NCBI RefSeq assembly: GCF_009792355.1
Contig: NZ_CP047045.1
Coordinates: 2,134,501-2,198,500, forward strand
Reading direction: 5' to 3'
DNA: 64,000 nt
Origin: Terricaulis silvestris
Lineage (GTDB): Bacteria; Pseudomonadota; Alphaproteobacteria; Caulobacterales; Aquidulcibacteraceae
A model generated the notes under the pieces. That model was not told the DNA's origin and made no database searches. It saw only the letters and a list, made by a program, of their open reading frames with translations. Position numbers and translations under genes: made by a program. Every line of letters starts with the position of its first letter. Positions within the stretch are counted from its first letter, which is position 1. Below are positions 8,804-21,524 of the stretch, piece after piece.

Positions 8804-9379
8804 ATGGCTCGGTCGACGTCGGACTCTGAGTCCGAGCCGTACAGGCTCGCGACCTCGGCCAGCCATTTGCTGCACCGCGCCGAACAGCTCGCCGCCGATC
8901 GCTTCACTCAACTTGTAGGCGAAGCCGTCACGCTCCGCCAATTCGCCGTCCTCGCCGCCATCGCCGAGCAGCCGGGCCTGAGCCAAAGCGACCTCGTCCG
9001 CGCCACCGGCATCGACCGCTCCACGCTGGCCGATCTGATGAACCGCCTGGTCAAACGCGGCCTCACGGAGCGTAAGGAATCCCCATCCGACGGCCGCGCC
9101 TATTCCGTGCTGCTGACGGCATCGGGCGCCTCAATCCTTCACGGCGCCACTCAACACGCCCGCGCCGCCGACGCCGCCATTCTCGATCTGCTCCCGCGCA
9201 CCAAACGCCGCGCCTTCCTCGGCACGCTGACGAAGCTCTCCAAGCTCGCGGAGGAAGCCGCCGAGAAAGCTGAGCGCCACGCTCGGAAGCTGGCCAAGCA
9301 GCGGGCGCGCAAAGAACAAGAAGCGAAAAAGAAGGCAAAGGCTGCCGCCGCGCACGGCCCACGCAAGCAGCGCGCTTAA
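8804..9379 (+). CDS. MarR-family transcriptional regulator with Lys/Ala-rich tail
   Basis: A winged-helix regulator of 191 residues. The DNA-binding part reads LRQFAVLAAIAEQPGLSQSDLVRATGIDRSTLADLMNRLVKRGLTERK, followed by a wing with SDGRAYSVLLT. The last 40 residues are a charged helix (AEKAERHARKLAKQRARKEQ) not typical of MarR proteins. Start 8804 is an ATG; a GTG at 8723 would add 27 unrelated residues. It converges on ccmG with a 4-nt overlap. Ligand and targets are unknown. Confidence 0.85.
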   Translation: MARSTSDSESEPYRLATSASHLLHRAEQLAADRFTQLVGEAVTLRQFAVLAAIAEQPGLSQSDLVRATGIDRSTLADLMNRLVKRGLTERKESPSDGRAYSVLLTASGASILHGATQHARAADAAILDLLPRTKRRAFLGTLTKLSKLAEEAAEKAERHARKLAKQRARKEQEAKKKAKAAAAHGPRKQRA

Positions 9380-9900
9380 CGCGCCTCGAGCGCCGGGCGG
9401 ATCGCCTCCCCGATCGCCTCAGCCGTCAGCGGCCCACGATAAACGGCACGGATCGTCCCATCGGCTCCGATCACGAACGTCTCCGGGACGCCGACGAGCC
9501 CAAGCTCCAGCCCGAACCGCCCCTCCGGATCCATCGCGACGGCGCTGTACGGATTGCCGAGGTCGGTCAGAAAGCGCGCCGAATTCTCAGCGCGATCTTT
9601 GTAGGCGACGCCCACGATCTCCACGCCGCTCGCCTGCAGCGCCATCAGCTGCGGATGCTCGGCACGGCACGGCGTGCACCACGACGCGAACATGTTGATC
9701 ACATAAGGCCGCCCACGCATTGCATCGCTGGTCAGCAACTCGCCGCCTTCAAGCCGCGTCAGCGCAAACGTCGGCGCCGGCCGCCCGATCAAGCCTTCGG
9801 AAATCGTGTTCCGCTCGCCCTCGCGCGTAAGCAGAAAAATCGCAACGCCCACCAGCGCCACGAGCGCAATCAGCGGAATGGTGGCGAACGCGCGGTTCAC
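9376..9900 (-). CDS. ccmG: Cytochrome c biogenesis thiol:disulfide oxidoreductase CcmG (DsbE)
   Basis: A periplasmic, membrane-anchored thioredoxin-like protein that reduces apocytochrome c before heme attachment. It has an N-terminal membrane anchor (IPLIALVALVGVAIFLL), the motif MFASWCTPCRAEHP with C75 and C78, and the family GVPETFVIGADGTI strand containing the cis-Pro. Length is 174 residues, normal. The GTG start overlaps the ccmD stop (GTGA), so it is translationally coupled as the last gene of ccmABCDG. Confidence 0.95.
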   Translation of the reverse strand: MNRAFATIPLIALVALVGVAIFLLTREGERNTISEGLIGRPAPTFALTRLEGGELLTSDAMRGRPYVINMFASWCTPCRAEHPQLMALQASGVEIVGVAYKDRAENSARFLTDLGNPYSAVAMDPEGRFGLELGLVGVPETFVIGADGTIRAVYRGPLTAEAIGEAIRPALEAR

Positions 9901-10043
9901 GACTTGCCCCGCTTCGCATCAAGCGCTCGCGCTTCCTTGGCCCAATGCGCCAAGCGCAGCCACACGATTGCCGCCAACGGAATGAGCGCACCGAACGTCA
10001 CCGCGTACGCCGTCCACACAAAAGGCCAACCGCCTTCGATCAT
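9897..10043 (-). CDS. ccmD: Heme exporter subunit CcmD
   Basis: A 48-residue single-helix membrane protein read as MIEGGWPFVWTAYAVTFGAL, a hydrophobic stretch, and a basic tail ending KRGKS. The GGWPFVWTAYA start is the CcmD signature. CcmD stabilises heme-loaded CcmE release from CcmABC. Its ATG overlaps the ccmC stop (ATGA) and its stop overlaps the ccmG start (GTGA), the expected position between ccmC and ccmG. Confidence 0.93.
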   Translation of the reverse strand: MIEGGWPFVWTAYAVTFGALIPLAAIVWLRLAHWAKEARALDAKRGKS

Positions 10044-10759
10044 GCCGCCCCCCTCAACCGCGCCGCTTCGACACGCCGTCGATAGATCGAGGCGCGCATG
10101 TTCATCAGCAGCAGCGCCACAAACAAAAAGAAGAACGCCGCGATCATCGTCAGCAACGGCACCAGCATGGAGCCATGGATCGACGGCCCGTCAGCGCGAA
10201 TGATGCTCGCGCCCTGATGCAGCGTGCTCCACCATTCCACGGAGAAATGGATGATCGGCAAATTGATGCATCCCGCCAGCGCAAGGATCGCCGCCAAGCG
10301 CCCAGCTTTCTCTTCGTCCTCCACCGCGCTCCAAAGCGCGATGTAGCCAAGATAAATCACAAACAGGACGAGCATCGACGTCATGCGCCCGTCCCATTCC
10401 CACCACGTTCCCCACGTCGGCGCGCCCCAGAGCGAGCCGGAGATGAGCGTAAGCCCTGCGAACGTCGCGCCAATCGGCGCCGCCGCGCGCGCCGCGACAT
10501 CGGCGAGCGCATGGCGCCACACCAAGCTCACAAAGCTCGCCGCGCCGATCATCGAATAAATCGCCATCGACCACCACGCCGACGGCACGTGCACGTACAT
10601 GATCCGCACCGTCTCGCCCTGCTGGTAATCCGCCGGCGAAAACACCAGCGCCCACGGCAAACCAACAGCGAACAACACGGCCGCCACCACCGCGCACAAC
10701 GGCGCCGCCCAAGCCGAAAAGCCCATGAAGCGGGCCGGGTTGGCGAAGGTGCTCAGCAT
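10040..10759 (-). CDS. ccmC: Heme exporter protein CcmC
   Basis: A 239-residue polytopic membrane protein that transfers heme to CcmE. The tryptophan-rich periplasmic signature LWGAPTWGTWWEWDGRMTS is present, flanked by conserved His residues in YVHVPSAWW and LHQGASI. Six membrane helices are visible. The start codon lies inside a palindromic repeat (10757-10857), so no ordinary Shine-Dalgarno sequence precedes it. It overlaps ccmD by 4 nt downstream. Confidence 0.96.
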   Translation of the reverse strand: MLSTFANPARFMGFSAWAAPLCAVVAAVLFAVGLPWALVFSPADYQQGETVRIMYVHVPSAWWSMAIYSMIGAASFVSLVWRHALADVAARAAAPIGATFAGLTLISGSLWGAPTWGTWWEWDGRMTSMLVLFVIYLGYIALWSAVEDEEKAGRLAAILALAGCINLPIIHFSVEWWSTLHQGASIIRADGPSIHGSMLVPLLTMIAAFFFLFVALLLMNMRASIYRRRVEAARLRGAA

Positions 10760-10857
10760 GTCAGGTGTCGGGTATCAGGTGTCAGGTGTCGTCGGGCAGG
10801 CGTCATGATGTCCATCGCAGCAATTCTGACACCTGACGCCTGACATGCTGGCACCTG
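10757..10857. repeat. Palindromic TCAGGTGTC repeat between ccmB and ccmC
   Basis: The left side holds three direct copies of TCAGGTGTC or close variants, and the right side holds inverted copies (TGACACCTGAC and GCCTGACATG). The outermost CATGTCAGG and CCTGACATG pair, and the left one includes the ccmC start codon. It fills almost the entire 100-bp gap between ccmB and ccmC. Confidence 0.8.
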
Positions 10858-10859
10858 AA

Positions 10860-11510
10860 TCACTCCGCCTGCAGCCGCAATGCCGCAGCCGCAGCGATCG
10901 GCCCCAGCGCCGCCGCGCCCAGCGCAATGCCCGCCAGCACCAGCAACGCACCCTGCACTTGTTCACCGCCCGCGACCGCCGCGCCAAAGATGATCGGAGG
11001 CGCAAAGAACGGCAGCACGATCAGCGCAATCAAAACGCCACCGCGTTTAACCCCCGCCGTTACCGCTGCACCGATCAACCCCACGCCAATGAACGCCGCC
11101 GTCCCCAGCATCAAACTCAGCACGATGGCAGGCACGAGCGCGACCGGCGCCTGCAACGCAATCGCCGCCGGCGCAGCCGCGAGCGACAACGGCAATCCCA
11201 CCGCGCACCACAACGCCGCGCCCTTCGCCAGCACCAAGCCTTCAAGCGATTCATGCGAGAGCAGCATCTGATCAAGCGAGCCGTCTTCCAGATCCGCCTG
11301 AAACAATCGCTCCAACGTCGCCAACACCGCCAGCGCCGCCGCAATCCAAACCAATGGCGGCCCAGCGCTCTGCAACAACGCGCGCTCCGGCCCCATCGCC
11401 AACGGCACCAGCATTGTCGCGCCCAGAAAGAAGCCCAACGGCGCCAACACGCCGCCGCCACTCCACATCAGCGCAATCTCGCGCCGGAACGTGACGCCCA
11501 ACGCGCTCAT
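10860..11510 (-). CDS. ccmB: Heme exporter membrane subunit CcmB
   Basis: A 216-residue polytopic protein, the membrane partner of the CcmA ATPase. Family features are FRREIALMWSGGGVLAPLGFFLGATMLVPLAMGP, LERLFQADLEDGSLDQMLLS and the IVLPFFAPPIIFGA helix. The frame extends back to 11681, but only through repeat DNA; the ATG at 11510 is at the normal position. The purine-rich ribosome binding site (GAGGGGGAG) is contributed by the edge of the palindromic repeat at 11512-11752. Confidence 0.95.
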   Translation of the reverse strand: MSALGVTFRREIALMWSGGGVLAPLGFFLGATMLVPLAMGPERALLQSAGPPLVWIAAALAVLATLERLFQADLEDGSLDQMLLSHESLEGLVLAKGAALWCAVGLPLSLAAAPAAIALQAPVALVPAIVLSLMLGTAAFIGVGLIGAAVTAGVKRGGVLIALIVLPFFAPPIIFGAAVAGGEQVQGALLVLAGIALGAAALGPIAAAAALRLQAE

Positions 11511-11511
11511 C

Positions 11512-11752
11512 TCCCCCTCCTCTTGAGAGGAGGGGGTCGGGGGGTGGGGTGATGCGCGACGTTCGGGAGTTCGCGCGAAATATGGACCGCCGGCGCCCTC
11601 GCCGGCATGCGCTCGATTGAACAAGCACTTGCGTTTGCAGCACAGGACTGCGCCGTGCCGGCGAGGGCGCCGGCGGTCCATATCAGCGCGCGATTCTGAG
11701 AGTGCGGAGCTTCACCCCGCCCCCCGACCCCTCCTCTCAAGAGGAGGGGGTT
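11512..11752. repeat. Nested palindromic repeat between ccmA and ccmB
   Basis: Outer arms 11512-11551 and 11711-11752 are near-complementary (both contain CCTCCTCTTGAGAGGAGG or its near variant plus a G-rich run). They enclose an inner element, 11581-11682, whose 26-bp ends (11581-11606 and 11657-11682) are perfect inverted repeats starting TATGGACCGCC. The spacers between inner and outer arms are also partly complementary. The whole could fold into one long branched hairpin. Confidence 0.9.
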
Positions 11753-11769
11753 CAGTGTACACGCCTGAG

Positions 11770-12384
11770 TCATGCGCCCACCGTCAGTGTTTGCGACGGC
11801 GCAGGGCCAAGCGGCTCATGCACCGCAGCCACAACAATCCCGCCACGCGCGCGATGTGCTTCAATCAGTTCCGACACCAGCGCATGCCCGGACGCATCCA
11901 GCGCCGCCGCAGGTTCATCGAGCAACCACAGCGGCCGCGGCGCGATCAGCAAACGCGACAACGCCAACCGCCGCGCCTGTCCTTGGCTCAACGTTCGCGC
12001 CTCACGCTGCTCCAAGCCGCTCAACCCAACGCGCGCCAATAGATCAGCATCAAACGCGCCGCCAAATAGCCCAGCCCAATAGCGCGCATGCGACGCTACG
12101 CTTGCATTCGGCTTCAGCGCATTCGCGTGCGCAACATAGTGCAGCGACGTTTGCCGATCCTCGGGCCCCTGCAACACAAGCGTCCCGGCGAACGGCTTCA
12201 GAAATCCAGCGATTGTCCGCAGCAAGCTCGTCTTCCCCGCGCCGTTCGCGCCCCGCACTTCGACATAGCTTCCCGGGTCCGCTGCAAAGCTCAGTCCCTC
12301 GAACAGCACGCGCCCGCCGCGTGAAAGGGCTAGGCTTTCAACGCGGAGCGTCAGCTTGTCTTGGAAAGGTCCGGACCCGCTCAT
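11770..12384 (-). CDS. ccmA: Heme exporter ATP-binding subunit CcmA
   Basis: An ABC ATPase of 204 residues that drives release of holo-CcmE. Walker A is RGANGAGKTSLLRTIAG, the signature is LSQGQARRLALSRLL, and Walker B is PLWLLDEPAAALD. The compact size and the ASHARYWAGLFGG segment fit CcmA. It is the first gene of the minus-strand ccm cluster, separated from ccmB by the 240-bp repeat block rather than overlapping it. Confidence 0.94.
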   Translation of the reverse strand: MSGSGPFQDKLTLRVESLALSRGGRVLFEGLSFAADPGSYVEVRGANGAGKTSLLRTIAGFLKPFAGTLVLQGPEDRQTSLHYVAHANALKPNASVASHARYWAGLFGGAFDADLLARVGLSGLEQREARTLSQGQARRLALSRLLIAPRPLWLLDEPAAALDASGHALVSELIEAHRARGGIVVAAVHEPLGPAPSQTLTVGA

Positions 12385-12460
12385 AATGCGGCCCTGGTTC
12401 TAGAAAGGGTTGCGCTGTCCGCCAAGGCGCGCCTTGGTGAGATGTCGAGGGAGGACATTC

Positions 12461-13468
12461 ATGCGTCGTTTTGTGGCGGGGCTGGCATTGGCCAGTCTGC
12501 TGATCGCTTGCGGGCAACCGCGGTCCGTAGACGTGTCCCAGGAGGAGGCCGCGACAGGCTCAGCCGCCTATGGCGGCATGGCCGACATGGACCGCGCCGC
12601 CGGTGAGCAAATGGCGCCCAACGCCGCGCCCGCACCGGCCGCGCCTCCGCCGCCAGCAGACGGCAGAGTGGATCCGCAGGGCCCCGGCCAACCACCGCCA
12701 ACGCAAGGCGGCGGTACGGCGTCGCCCATCCTTTTTCTCGCCTACACTTTCTCGCGCGGTCTCGAGATCCCGAGCGAGCGGCTTTCCGGCGTGATGGACG
12801 CCCACGTCCAAGCCTGCCAAGCCGCCGGCCCACGCGTGTGCCAACTTATCGGCTCGAACCGCACCGGCGATCCCGAGAGCCGCATGGAGGGCTACGTCCA
12901 GCTCCGCGCCGAACCGATGTGGCTGCGCACCTTCATCGCCGGCCTGGAAGCGCAAGCCGACGAGGCAGGCGGCCGCATCATCGCCGAGAACGTCAGCAGC
13001 GAAGACCTAACACGCCAGATCGTCGACACCGAAGCGCGCCTGCGCGCGCAGACCGCACTGCGCGATCGCTTGCAGGAATTACTGCGCTCGCGTCCCGGCC
13101 GCCTGGCCGACCTGCTCGAAGTCGAACGCGAACTGGCGCGCGTGCAAGGCGACATTGACGCGGTGCAATCCGCGCTCGCCGTCATGCGCACGCGCGTGGC
13201 GATGTCGGAGCTATCGATCCACTACCAATCAGCCCCGCGCCCCGTCGGCAGCGACACGTTCGAGCCACTCCGCGACGCCTTCGCCAACTTCCTCGGCATC
13301 ATCGTCGGCGGCTTCGCAGCGATCATTGTGATCATCGCCGGCCTCATCCCGTTCGCGGTGGTGATCGTGCCGCTGGTGTGGCTGGCGCTGCGCTGGCGCA
13401 AACGCCGTGGCGGGCGCTTCTTCAACCGCGCGCCGAAACCGGCCGAAACGCCGCCACCTGCCGCATAA
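12461..13468 (+). CDS. DUF4349 lipoprotein
   Basis: A 335-residue envelope protein. It has a lipobox (LLIACGQP), a Pro/Ala-rich linker to about residue 90, then a DUF4349 domain: QADEAGGRIIAENVSSEDLTRQIVDTEARLRAQTALRDRLQELL with a coiled coil and MRTRVAMSELSIHY. A long C-terminal transmembrane helix (near residues 280-315) and a basic tail follow. The start has GAGGGAGGA just upstream; the longer frame from 12410 lacks a signal. DUF4349 proteins are anchored in the membrane with a periplasmic coiled coil; the role is unknown. Confidence 0.87.
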   Translation: MRRFVAGLALASLLIACGQPRSVDVSQEEAATGSAAYGGMADMDRAAGEQMAPNAAPAPAAPPPPADGRVDPQGPGQPPPTQGGGTASPILFLAYTFSRGLEIPSERLSGVMDAHVQACQAAGPRVCQLIGSNRTGDPESRMEGYVQLRAEPMWLRTFIAGLEAQADEAGGRIIAENVSSEDLTRQIVDTEARLRAQTALRDRLQELLRSRPGRLADLLEVERELARVQGDIDAVQSALAVMRTRVAMSELSIHYQSAPRPVGSDTFEPLRDAFANFLGIIVGGFAAIIVIIAGLIPFAVVIVPLVWLALRWRKRRGGRFFNRAPKPAETPPPAA

Positions 13469-13472
13469 CAAA

Positions 13473-13498
13473 ACGGGCCCGGATCGCTCCGGGCCCGT
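13473..13498 (-). terminator. Rho-independent terminator between convergent genes
   Basis: An 11-bp GC-rich stem (ACGGGCCCGGA pairing with TCCGGGCCCGT) with a 4-nt loop. On the minus strand it is followed by TTTTGTTAT, so it best serves the OmpA-like gene, but it may also stop the DUF4349 transcript. Confidence 0.8.
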
Positions 13499-13520
13499 TG
13501 GTCTTTCGTGGTTGTCACGC

Positions 13521-14750
<1,230 letters not shown>

Positions 14751-15075
14751 TGCTGGTCTCCTTCGGATTGTGCTTGTCGATCCGAGGGATGCAGCGTCCG
14801 CGCCCCGCATTTGCGCGCCGTCCCGGCACGAAACAAACGGCGGCTGGCTAACGCGAACGGTTCGCAAGTGCGCGTGGGGCGAAAAATCTCGCAGTGGCAC
14901 GACTTTCGGCCGTTGCGGCAGTGTCGACTGCAAAAGCCACGGAGGCGGGAACGGCGGCAATTGCGCGTTCACATTTCGGCGCTACATAAGTCTTGCCGCG
15001 CGCCCGGTTTGATTCCGGATTTGGGGCGCACCCCAACGCGTTTGCATCTCGTCCCTCTGACTAGGATGCATACCC
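14751..15075. other. Divergent intergenic region, OmpA-like gene / acnA
   Basis: 325 bp holding the promoters of two divergent genes. The AAGGAG for the OmpA-like gene is at its left end. I see no convincing open frame, RNA gene or strong palindrome in it, and no exact promoter can be fixed by eye. Confidence 0.5.
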
Positions 15076-17769
<2,694 letters not shown>

Positions 17770-17823
17770 GCATTTTCCGCCCCGTCACGTTGGTTTGATT
17801 CGAACCGCGGGGGCGGGGCGGTC

Positions 17824-18552
17824 ATGTTCCCCGGCATGACCGGCCGCATTCTCGCCGCCGCGCTTCTTTGGCTCTTGGCGTTCGTCTCACCAGCGAGCGC
17901 CCAGACGATCAACCGGGCGCAGGCGGTCGTAGAACTCTATACCAGCCAGGGCTGCACGCAGTGTCCGCGTGCAAACCGGATTGTCGGCACCTTCGGCGCC
18001 GAGAACGGCGTCCTCGCGCTTACGTTTCCCGTGGCCATCTGGGATTATCTCGGTTGGCACGACACCTTCGCCCAGCCGGAATTCACCAACCGCCACCGCG
18101 CTTATTCCAGAACCCTACGCGTACGCGGCCGCTTCACTCCACAGCTCGTCTTCAATGGCGCCAGCCAGATGAGCGCCTCCGATTGGGACGAGGCGCGCGC
18201 CATGCTCACCCAAACGCCGCCGCTCGCAAACGGTCCGGACGTGCGCATTACGCGTCCACGCACAAACCGCACCCGCGTCACCATCGGATCCGGTGCGCCG
18301 CGCGCCGAAGCGGACGTCTGGGTGCTGGCCTATGATCCGGGCCCGGTGACGATTTACGTCACCGACGGCGTCAACCGCAGCCGGCGCATCGACCACTACA
18401 ATCTGGTGCAATGGACGGATCGCGTCGGTGGCTGGAACGGCGGCGCGGTCTATTTCGAACGCGGACGCTGCGCACCCGAGTGCGCCGTGATCATCCAAGA
18501 ACCGAATGGCGGGCGCATTATCTCCGCGGCCTACACGCGCGCCAACCGCTAA
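17824..18552 (+). CDS. DUF1223 thioredoxin-like secreted protein
   Basis: A 242-residue exported protein with a signal peptide ending SPASAQ. The mature start, VVELYTSQGCTQCPRANRIVG, gives a CxxC in a thioredoxin-like position, and FPVAIWDYLGWHDTFAQPEFTNRHRAYSR is the DUF1223 signature. The C-terminal half adds a beta-rich region. It may be a periplasmic redox protein, but no substrate is known. The ATG has GGGGCGG upstream. It converges on the DUF4340 gene with no gap. Confidence 0.9.
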   Translation: MFPGMTGRILAAALLWLLAFVSPASAQTINRAQAVVELYTSQGCTQCPRANRIVGTFGAENGVLALTFPVAIWDYLGWHDTFAQPEFTNRHRAYSRTLRVRGRFTPQLVFNGASQMSASDWDEARAMLTQTPPLANGPDVRITRPRTNRTRVTIGSGAPRAEADVWVLAYDPGPVTIYVTDGVNRSRRIDHYNLVQWTDRVGGWNGGAVYFERGRCAPECAVIIQEPNGGRIISAAYTRANR

Positions 18553-19581
18553 TTATTGCGGCGGACCAATGCCCGGGACCAGCGCGACCAGCGGCGGCGC
18601 CAAGCCGTCGACATCCATCCCGCTCAGCGCATACGCCCACGGCGCCACGCGATTGTTGATCTCCAGCGCCGCCGGCTCCTGCTCCGGTGCGCCGGCACGA
18701 GCCACCAGCTTCAACCAGGTCTGGCCGTCGCTTGGGATCAACTCGGCATCAATCGCCACGCCATCGAAGGTCGTGGCGCGCACGCGTGCGATTGCCGTGC
18801 CCTGAATCGCCGGGGCCGGCTGCACATCGACCGGCGACACTTGCGTGATCCGCTCCGCGGCAGCCGCGACGCTCGATTGCGCCATTGCCGCCAACGCCGG
18901 CACGGCGATGCGCCAAGGCTGCTCAGCGCTATCGCGCGCGAGAATGTAAGCACGTCCTTGCGCCGGCATGATTTCCACGCGCGCCAACCTGTCGGCGCTC
19001 ATGTCGATCGGCCGGAGTTCAAGCCAAGACGCAACGTCCCGGAGCGGCGGCAGTTCGCCTTGCGCGGCCCACGTTTGCGGATCGTCCGGCCGGCGCACGT
19101 AAAGCCCGCTCGCCTCGACACCCAGGATCAAGTTCACCAGCAACGCGCCGCGCGCGTCCTCGACCTGCACCAGCACGCCGCGTCCGCCCTCACGCGGATC
19201 GGTTACGCCCAGCCGCTGATGCTTCGACGGGTCCGCCGTCATGCGTCGCGTAAACCGCAACTGCTCCAGGCCCTCCGTGAGCTGCGCCAAGCGCGCCGGC
19301 AGCACTGGATAATCGCCACGATCGCGCATCACCCACACCGAGGACTCGCCCCGCTGCGCGCGCTCGATGCGATAGGTCGCGTCGGCGCTGGTGATGATGA
19401 TGCGCTGGCCGTCTTGGATTTGGTCTTCCAGGCCCGGCAGCACCAAGCCCGACGCCAGGTCTGGACGCGCCGAGCGAAACTCGATCGCCGCCGTCACCGC
19501 CGCAATCGCGACAAGGGCGCCGGCGATCAACGCCAGCGTCAAAGCGCGCCCTTTGCGGCGCTCGGCGAGATTGGTGCTCAT
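18553..19581 (-). CDS. DUF4340 membrane-anchored protein of Gld-like ABC operon
   Basis: A 342-residue protein with one N-terminal membrane helix (ALTLALIAGALVAIAAVTAAI) and a periplasmic beta-rich DUF4340 region (YRIERAQRGESSVWVMRD, RLAQLTEGLEQLRFTRRMTADPSKHQRLGV, LVNLILGVEASGLYVRR). It overlaps the GldG-like gene upstream by 4 nt. DUF4340 proteins accompany GldA/F/G-type exporters in many bacteria; their job is unknown. Confidence 0.85.
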   Translation of the reverse strand: MSTNLAERRKGRALTLALIAGALVAIAAVTAAIEFRSARPDLASGLVLPGLEDQIQDGQRIIITSADATYRIERAQRGESSVWVMRDRGDYPVLPARLAQLTEGLEQLRFTRRMTADPSKHQRLGVTDPREGGRGVLVQVEDARGALLVNLILGVEASGLYVRRPDDPQTWAAQGELPPLRDVASWLELRPIDMSADRLARVEIMPAQGRAYILARDSAEQPWRIAVPALAAMAQSSVAAAAERITQVSPVDVQPAPAIQGTAIARVRATTFDGVAIDAELIPSDGQTWLKLVARAGAPEQEPAALEINNRVAPWAYALSGMDVDGLAPPLVALVPGIGPPQ

Positions 19582-21521
19582 CGCCGTACTCTCCCGCGCC
19601 GCTGACGGCGCCAGAAAAAGAACAGCCCCGCCGTCGCGATCAGAAGCGGCGCAAGCCAGATGTTGATGAAAACGACGATCGTTTCCAAACGGTCGATGTC
19701 GCCGCGCAAGTCGCGCTCGGTGCGCCGCAGCTCGCCGCGCACTTCCACCACTTGAGCCCGGAAGCGCTCGATTTCGGCGTTTTCTTCCGGCGTCAGCTCG
19801 GCGCCCAGATTGCCCGAAAAGAAGCCCGATCCGCGTCCGCGTTCTTGCAGCGCAGCGAGGCGCGCTTCCGTTTCCGCGAGTTCGCCTTGCAATTCTTCCT
19901 GACGGCGGCGGATGCGGCGCTCGGCCTCCGCTTCCATGTCGTCGACCATATCCATGCGCCGCACCGACGGCGCCCGCGATCGCAACGATACCAGCGCGTC
20001 CGAACCGCCCAGCACATCGATCGCGTTCAACGCGAAGGACGCATTGTCCGCGGCGGTGACGCCGTTGCGCGGATCGACATAGAAATTGTCTTCCAGAAAG
20101 TCGGTATCCGCGACGATCACGATTTCCGCCGGCGTCGCCGAACGCGCAAGCGGCTCAGCGGGCTCTTCCGGCGCTGGCAGCTCAGCTGCAGGCGGCGGCG
20201 CTTCGCCTTCGATCACCGGCGCCGGCTCATCCGCCGGACGGCCCTCGGGAAACGCTGTTTCGAGATTGCCGGAGAGCCGCAGCGCAATGGTCTCAATGCG
20301 CCCGCTCGCTGACGGCCAGCGGTTCATGATGTCGATCGGCGAAGGCTGCATCATCGCTTCTTGCGCCGACATCCGCATCGTCTGCCCGCTGGTGCGGATG
20401 AGCGGTATCACTTCAACGCCATCACGCTCACTGGCGCTCAGGCTGCCCGCTAGGCCGAAATTGATCTGACGGCGCAGCCACGCCGTCATCAGGTCTTCGC
20501 GGTCGAGCTGCGCTGCCGGCACCGAGAAGAACAGCGGCTGCGGCATCGGTCCTTCCTGACCGGTCGCCGGGTCCTGCACCGTCACTTCAAGCGCGCCTTC
20601 GCGGTCGAGCACGACGCCCGGCGTCATCGTCACGCCCCAGCGCCCCAGCAGCGGTTCAAGCGTCGACGAGGCCGGCGCTGGCGCCACCGGATTGAACGGA
20701 TCGAACCCCGCCGATTGCATCGACACCATCGACGCAGGGTCGAGCGCCAGGAACAACCGTCCCTTGCGCAGCACGAATTGATCGACCGCGTAGAGTTGAG
20801 CTTGCGAAAGCGCGCCCGGATGGATGATCGCAAGCACGTCGACGTCCGGAATCTCGGTGAAGTCCGGCGCAAGCCTGGTGACGTCGAGCAACCGGCCCAA
20901 TTCTGTGGCGAACACCGATTGGCCGCCCGCGGGCGCGCCCGGCCTCGCGGCTGCCGCCGGATCTATCGGCAGTGAGGTGATCAGCGCCACACGCGTGCGG
21001 CTCGGGTTTTCCAGCTCGTAGATCAGCCGGGTGATTTCGTACTCAAGGAAGCCTTCGCGCTGCGGATCGACGAACGGAATGACGCGCTGATCGTCGATCG
21101 CATTCGCGCCGATCAGGCCGAAATAAATCGGGTCGGCCCCTTCATACGGACGGATCGGCTCGATGCCGGCCTCGACCGCATCGTCCTCCGCTTCGGAAAA
21201 CGCCTCGACATCCACTTCCACGAACCGGACCCGTCCGTGCGAGCGCGCGGCGAAGGTTTGCAGCATCTCGCGCACGCGCGCGGCGTACGCGCCCAGTTGC
21301 GGCGAAGGCGCGGCCGCGTCACGCGAATAATAGAGCGTCAGCTCCACCGGTTCGCTCAGATCGTTGAGCGTCTCCTGCGTGCCGCGTGAGAGCGAGTAGA
21401 GCTGGTTTTCAGTGAGATCGAGCCGCCAGGAGCGGAACCACGAATTGGCGGTTATGTTCGCGGCGATAAACATCACGAACAAAGCCAAAGCGGCGAAGAA
21501 GGCGAAACGGCGTGCGCTCAT
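19578..21521 (-). CDS. GldG-like ABC transporter auxiliary protein
   Basis: A 647-residue protein with N- and C-terminal transmembrane helices and a large periplasmic domain. The start (ITANSWFRSWRLDLTENQLYSLS) and the segments EPVELTLYYS, RVRFVEVDVEAFSE and ITRLIYELENPSRTRVALIT are diagnostic of the GldG/ABC_transp_aux family. A coiled coil (EAEAERRIRRRQEELQGEL) precedes the final helix. It is the extracytoplasmic partner of the ABC permease 3 nt upstream. Substrate unknown; the family name comes from gliding motility, which this context does not imply. Confidence 0.88.
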   Translation of the reverse strand: MSARRFAFFAALALFVMFIAANITANSWFRSWRLDLTENQLYSLSRGTQETLNDLSEPVELTLYYSRDAAAPSPQLGAYAARVREMLQTFAARSHGRVRFVEVDVEAFSEAEDDAVEAGIEPIRPYEGADPIYFGLIGANAIDDQRVIPFVDPQREGFLEYEITRLIYELENPSRTRVALITSLPIDPAAAARPGAPAGGQSVFATELGRLLDVTRLAPDFTEIPDVDVLAIIHPGALSQAQLYAVDQFVLRKGRLFLALDPASMVSMQSAGFDPFNPVAPAPASSTLEPLLGRWGVTMTPGVVLDREGALEVTVQDPATGQEGPMPQPLFFSVPAAQLDREDLMTAWLRRQINFGLAGSLSASERDGVEVIPLIRTSGQTMRMSAQEAMMQPSPIDIMNRWPSASGRIETIALRLSGNLETAFPEGRPADEPAPVIEGEAPPPAAELPAPEEPAEPLARSATPAEIVIVADTDFLEDNFYVDPRNGVTAADNASFALNAIDVLGGSDALVSLRSRAPSVRRMDMVDDMEAEAERRIRRRQEELQGELAETEARLAALQERGRGSGFFSGNLGAELTPEENAEIERFRAQVVEVRGELRRTERDLRGDIDRLETIVVFINIWLAPLLIATAGLFFFWRRQRRGRVRR

Positions 21522-21524
21522 GGC

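Noticed and set aside
11511-11681. N-terminal extension of CcmB
   Set aside because: The extra 57 codons are encoded by the palindromic repeat; the ATG at 11510 gives the normal CcmB start.
17788-17812. GATTCGAACC resembling the T-loop of a tRNA on the minus strand
   Set aside because: The flanking 5-nt stems do not pair and no acceptor or anticodon arm can be built around it.
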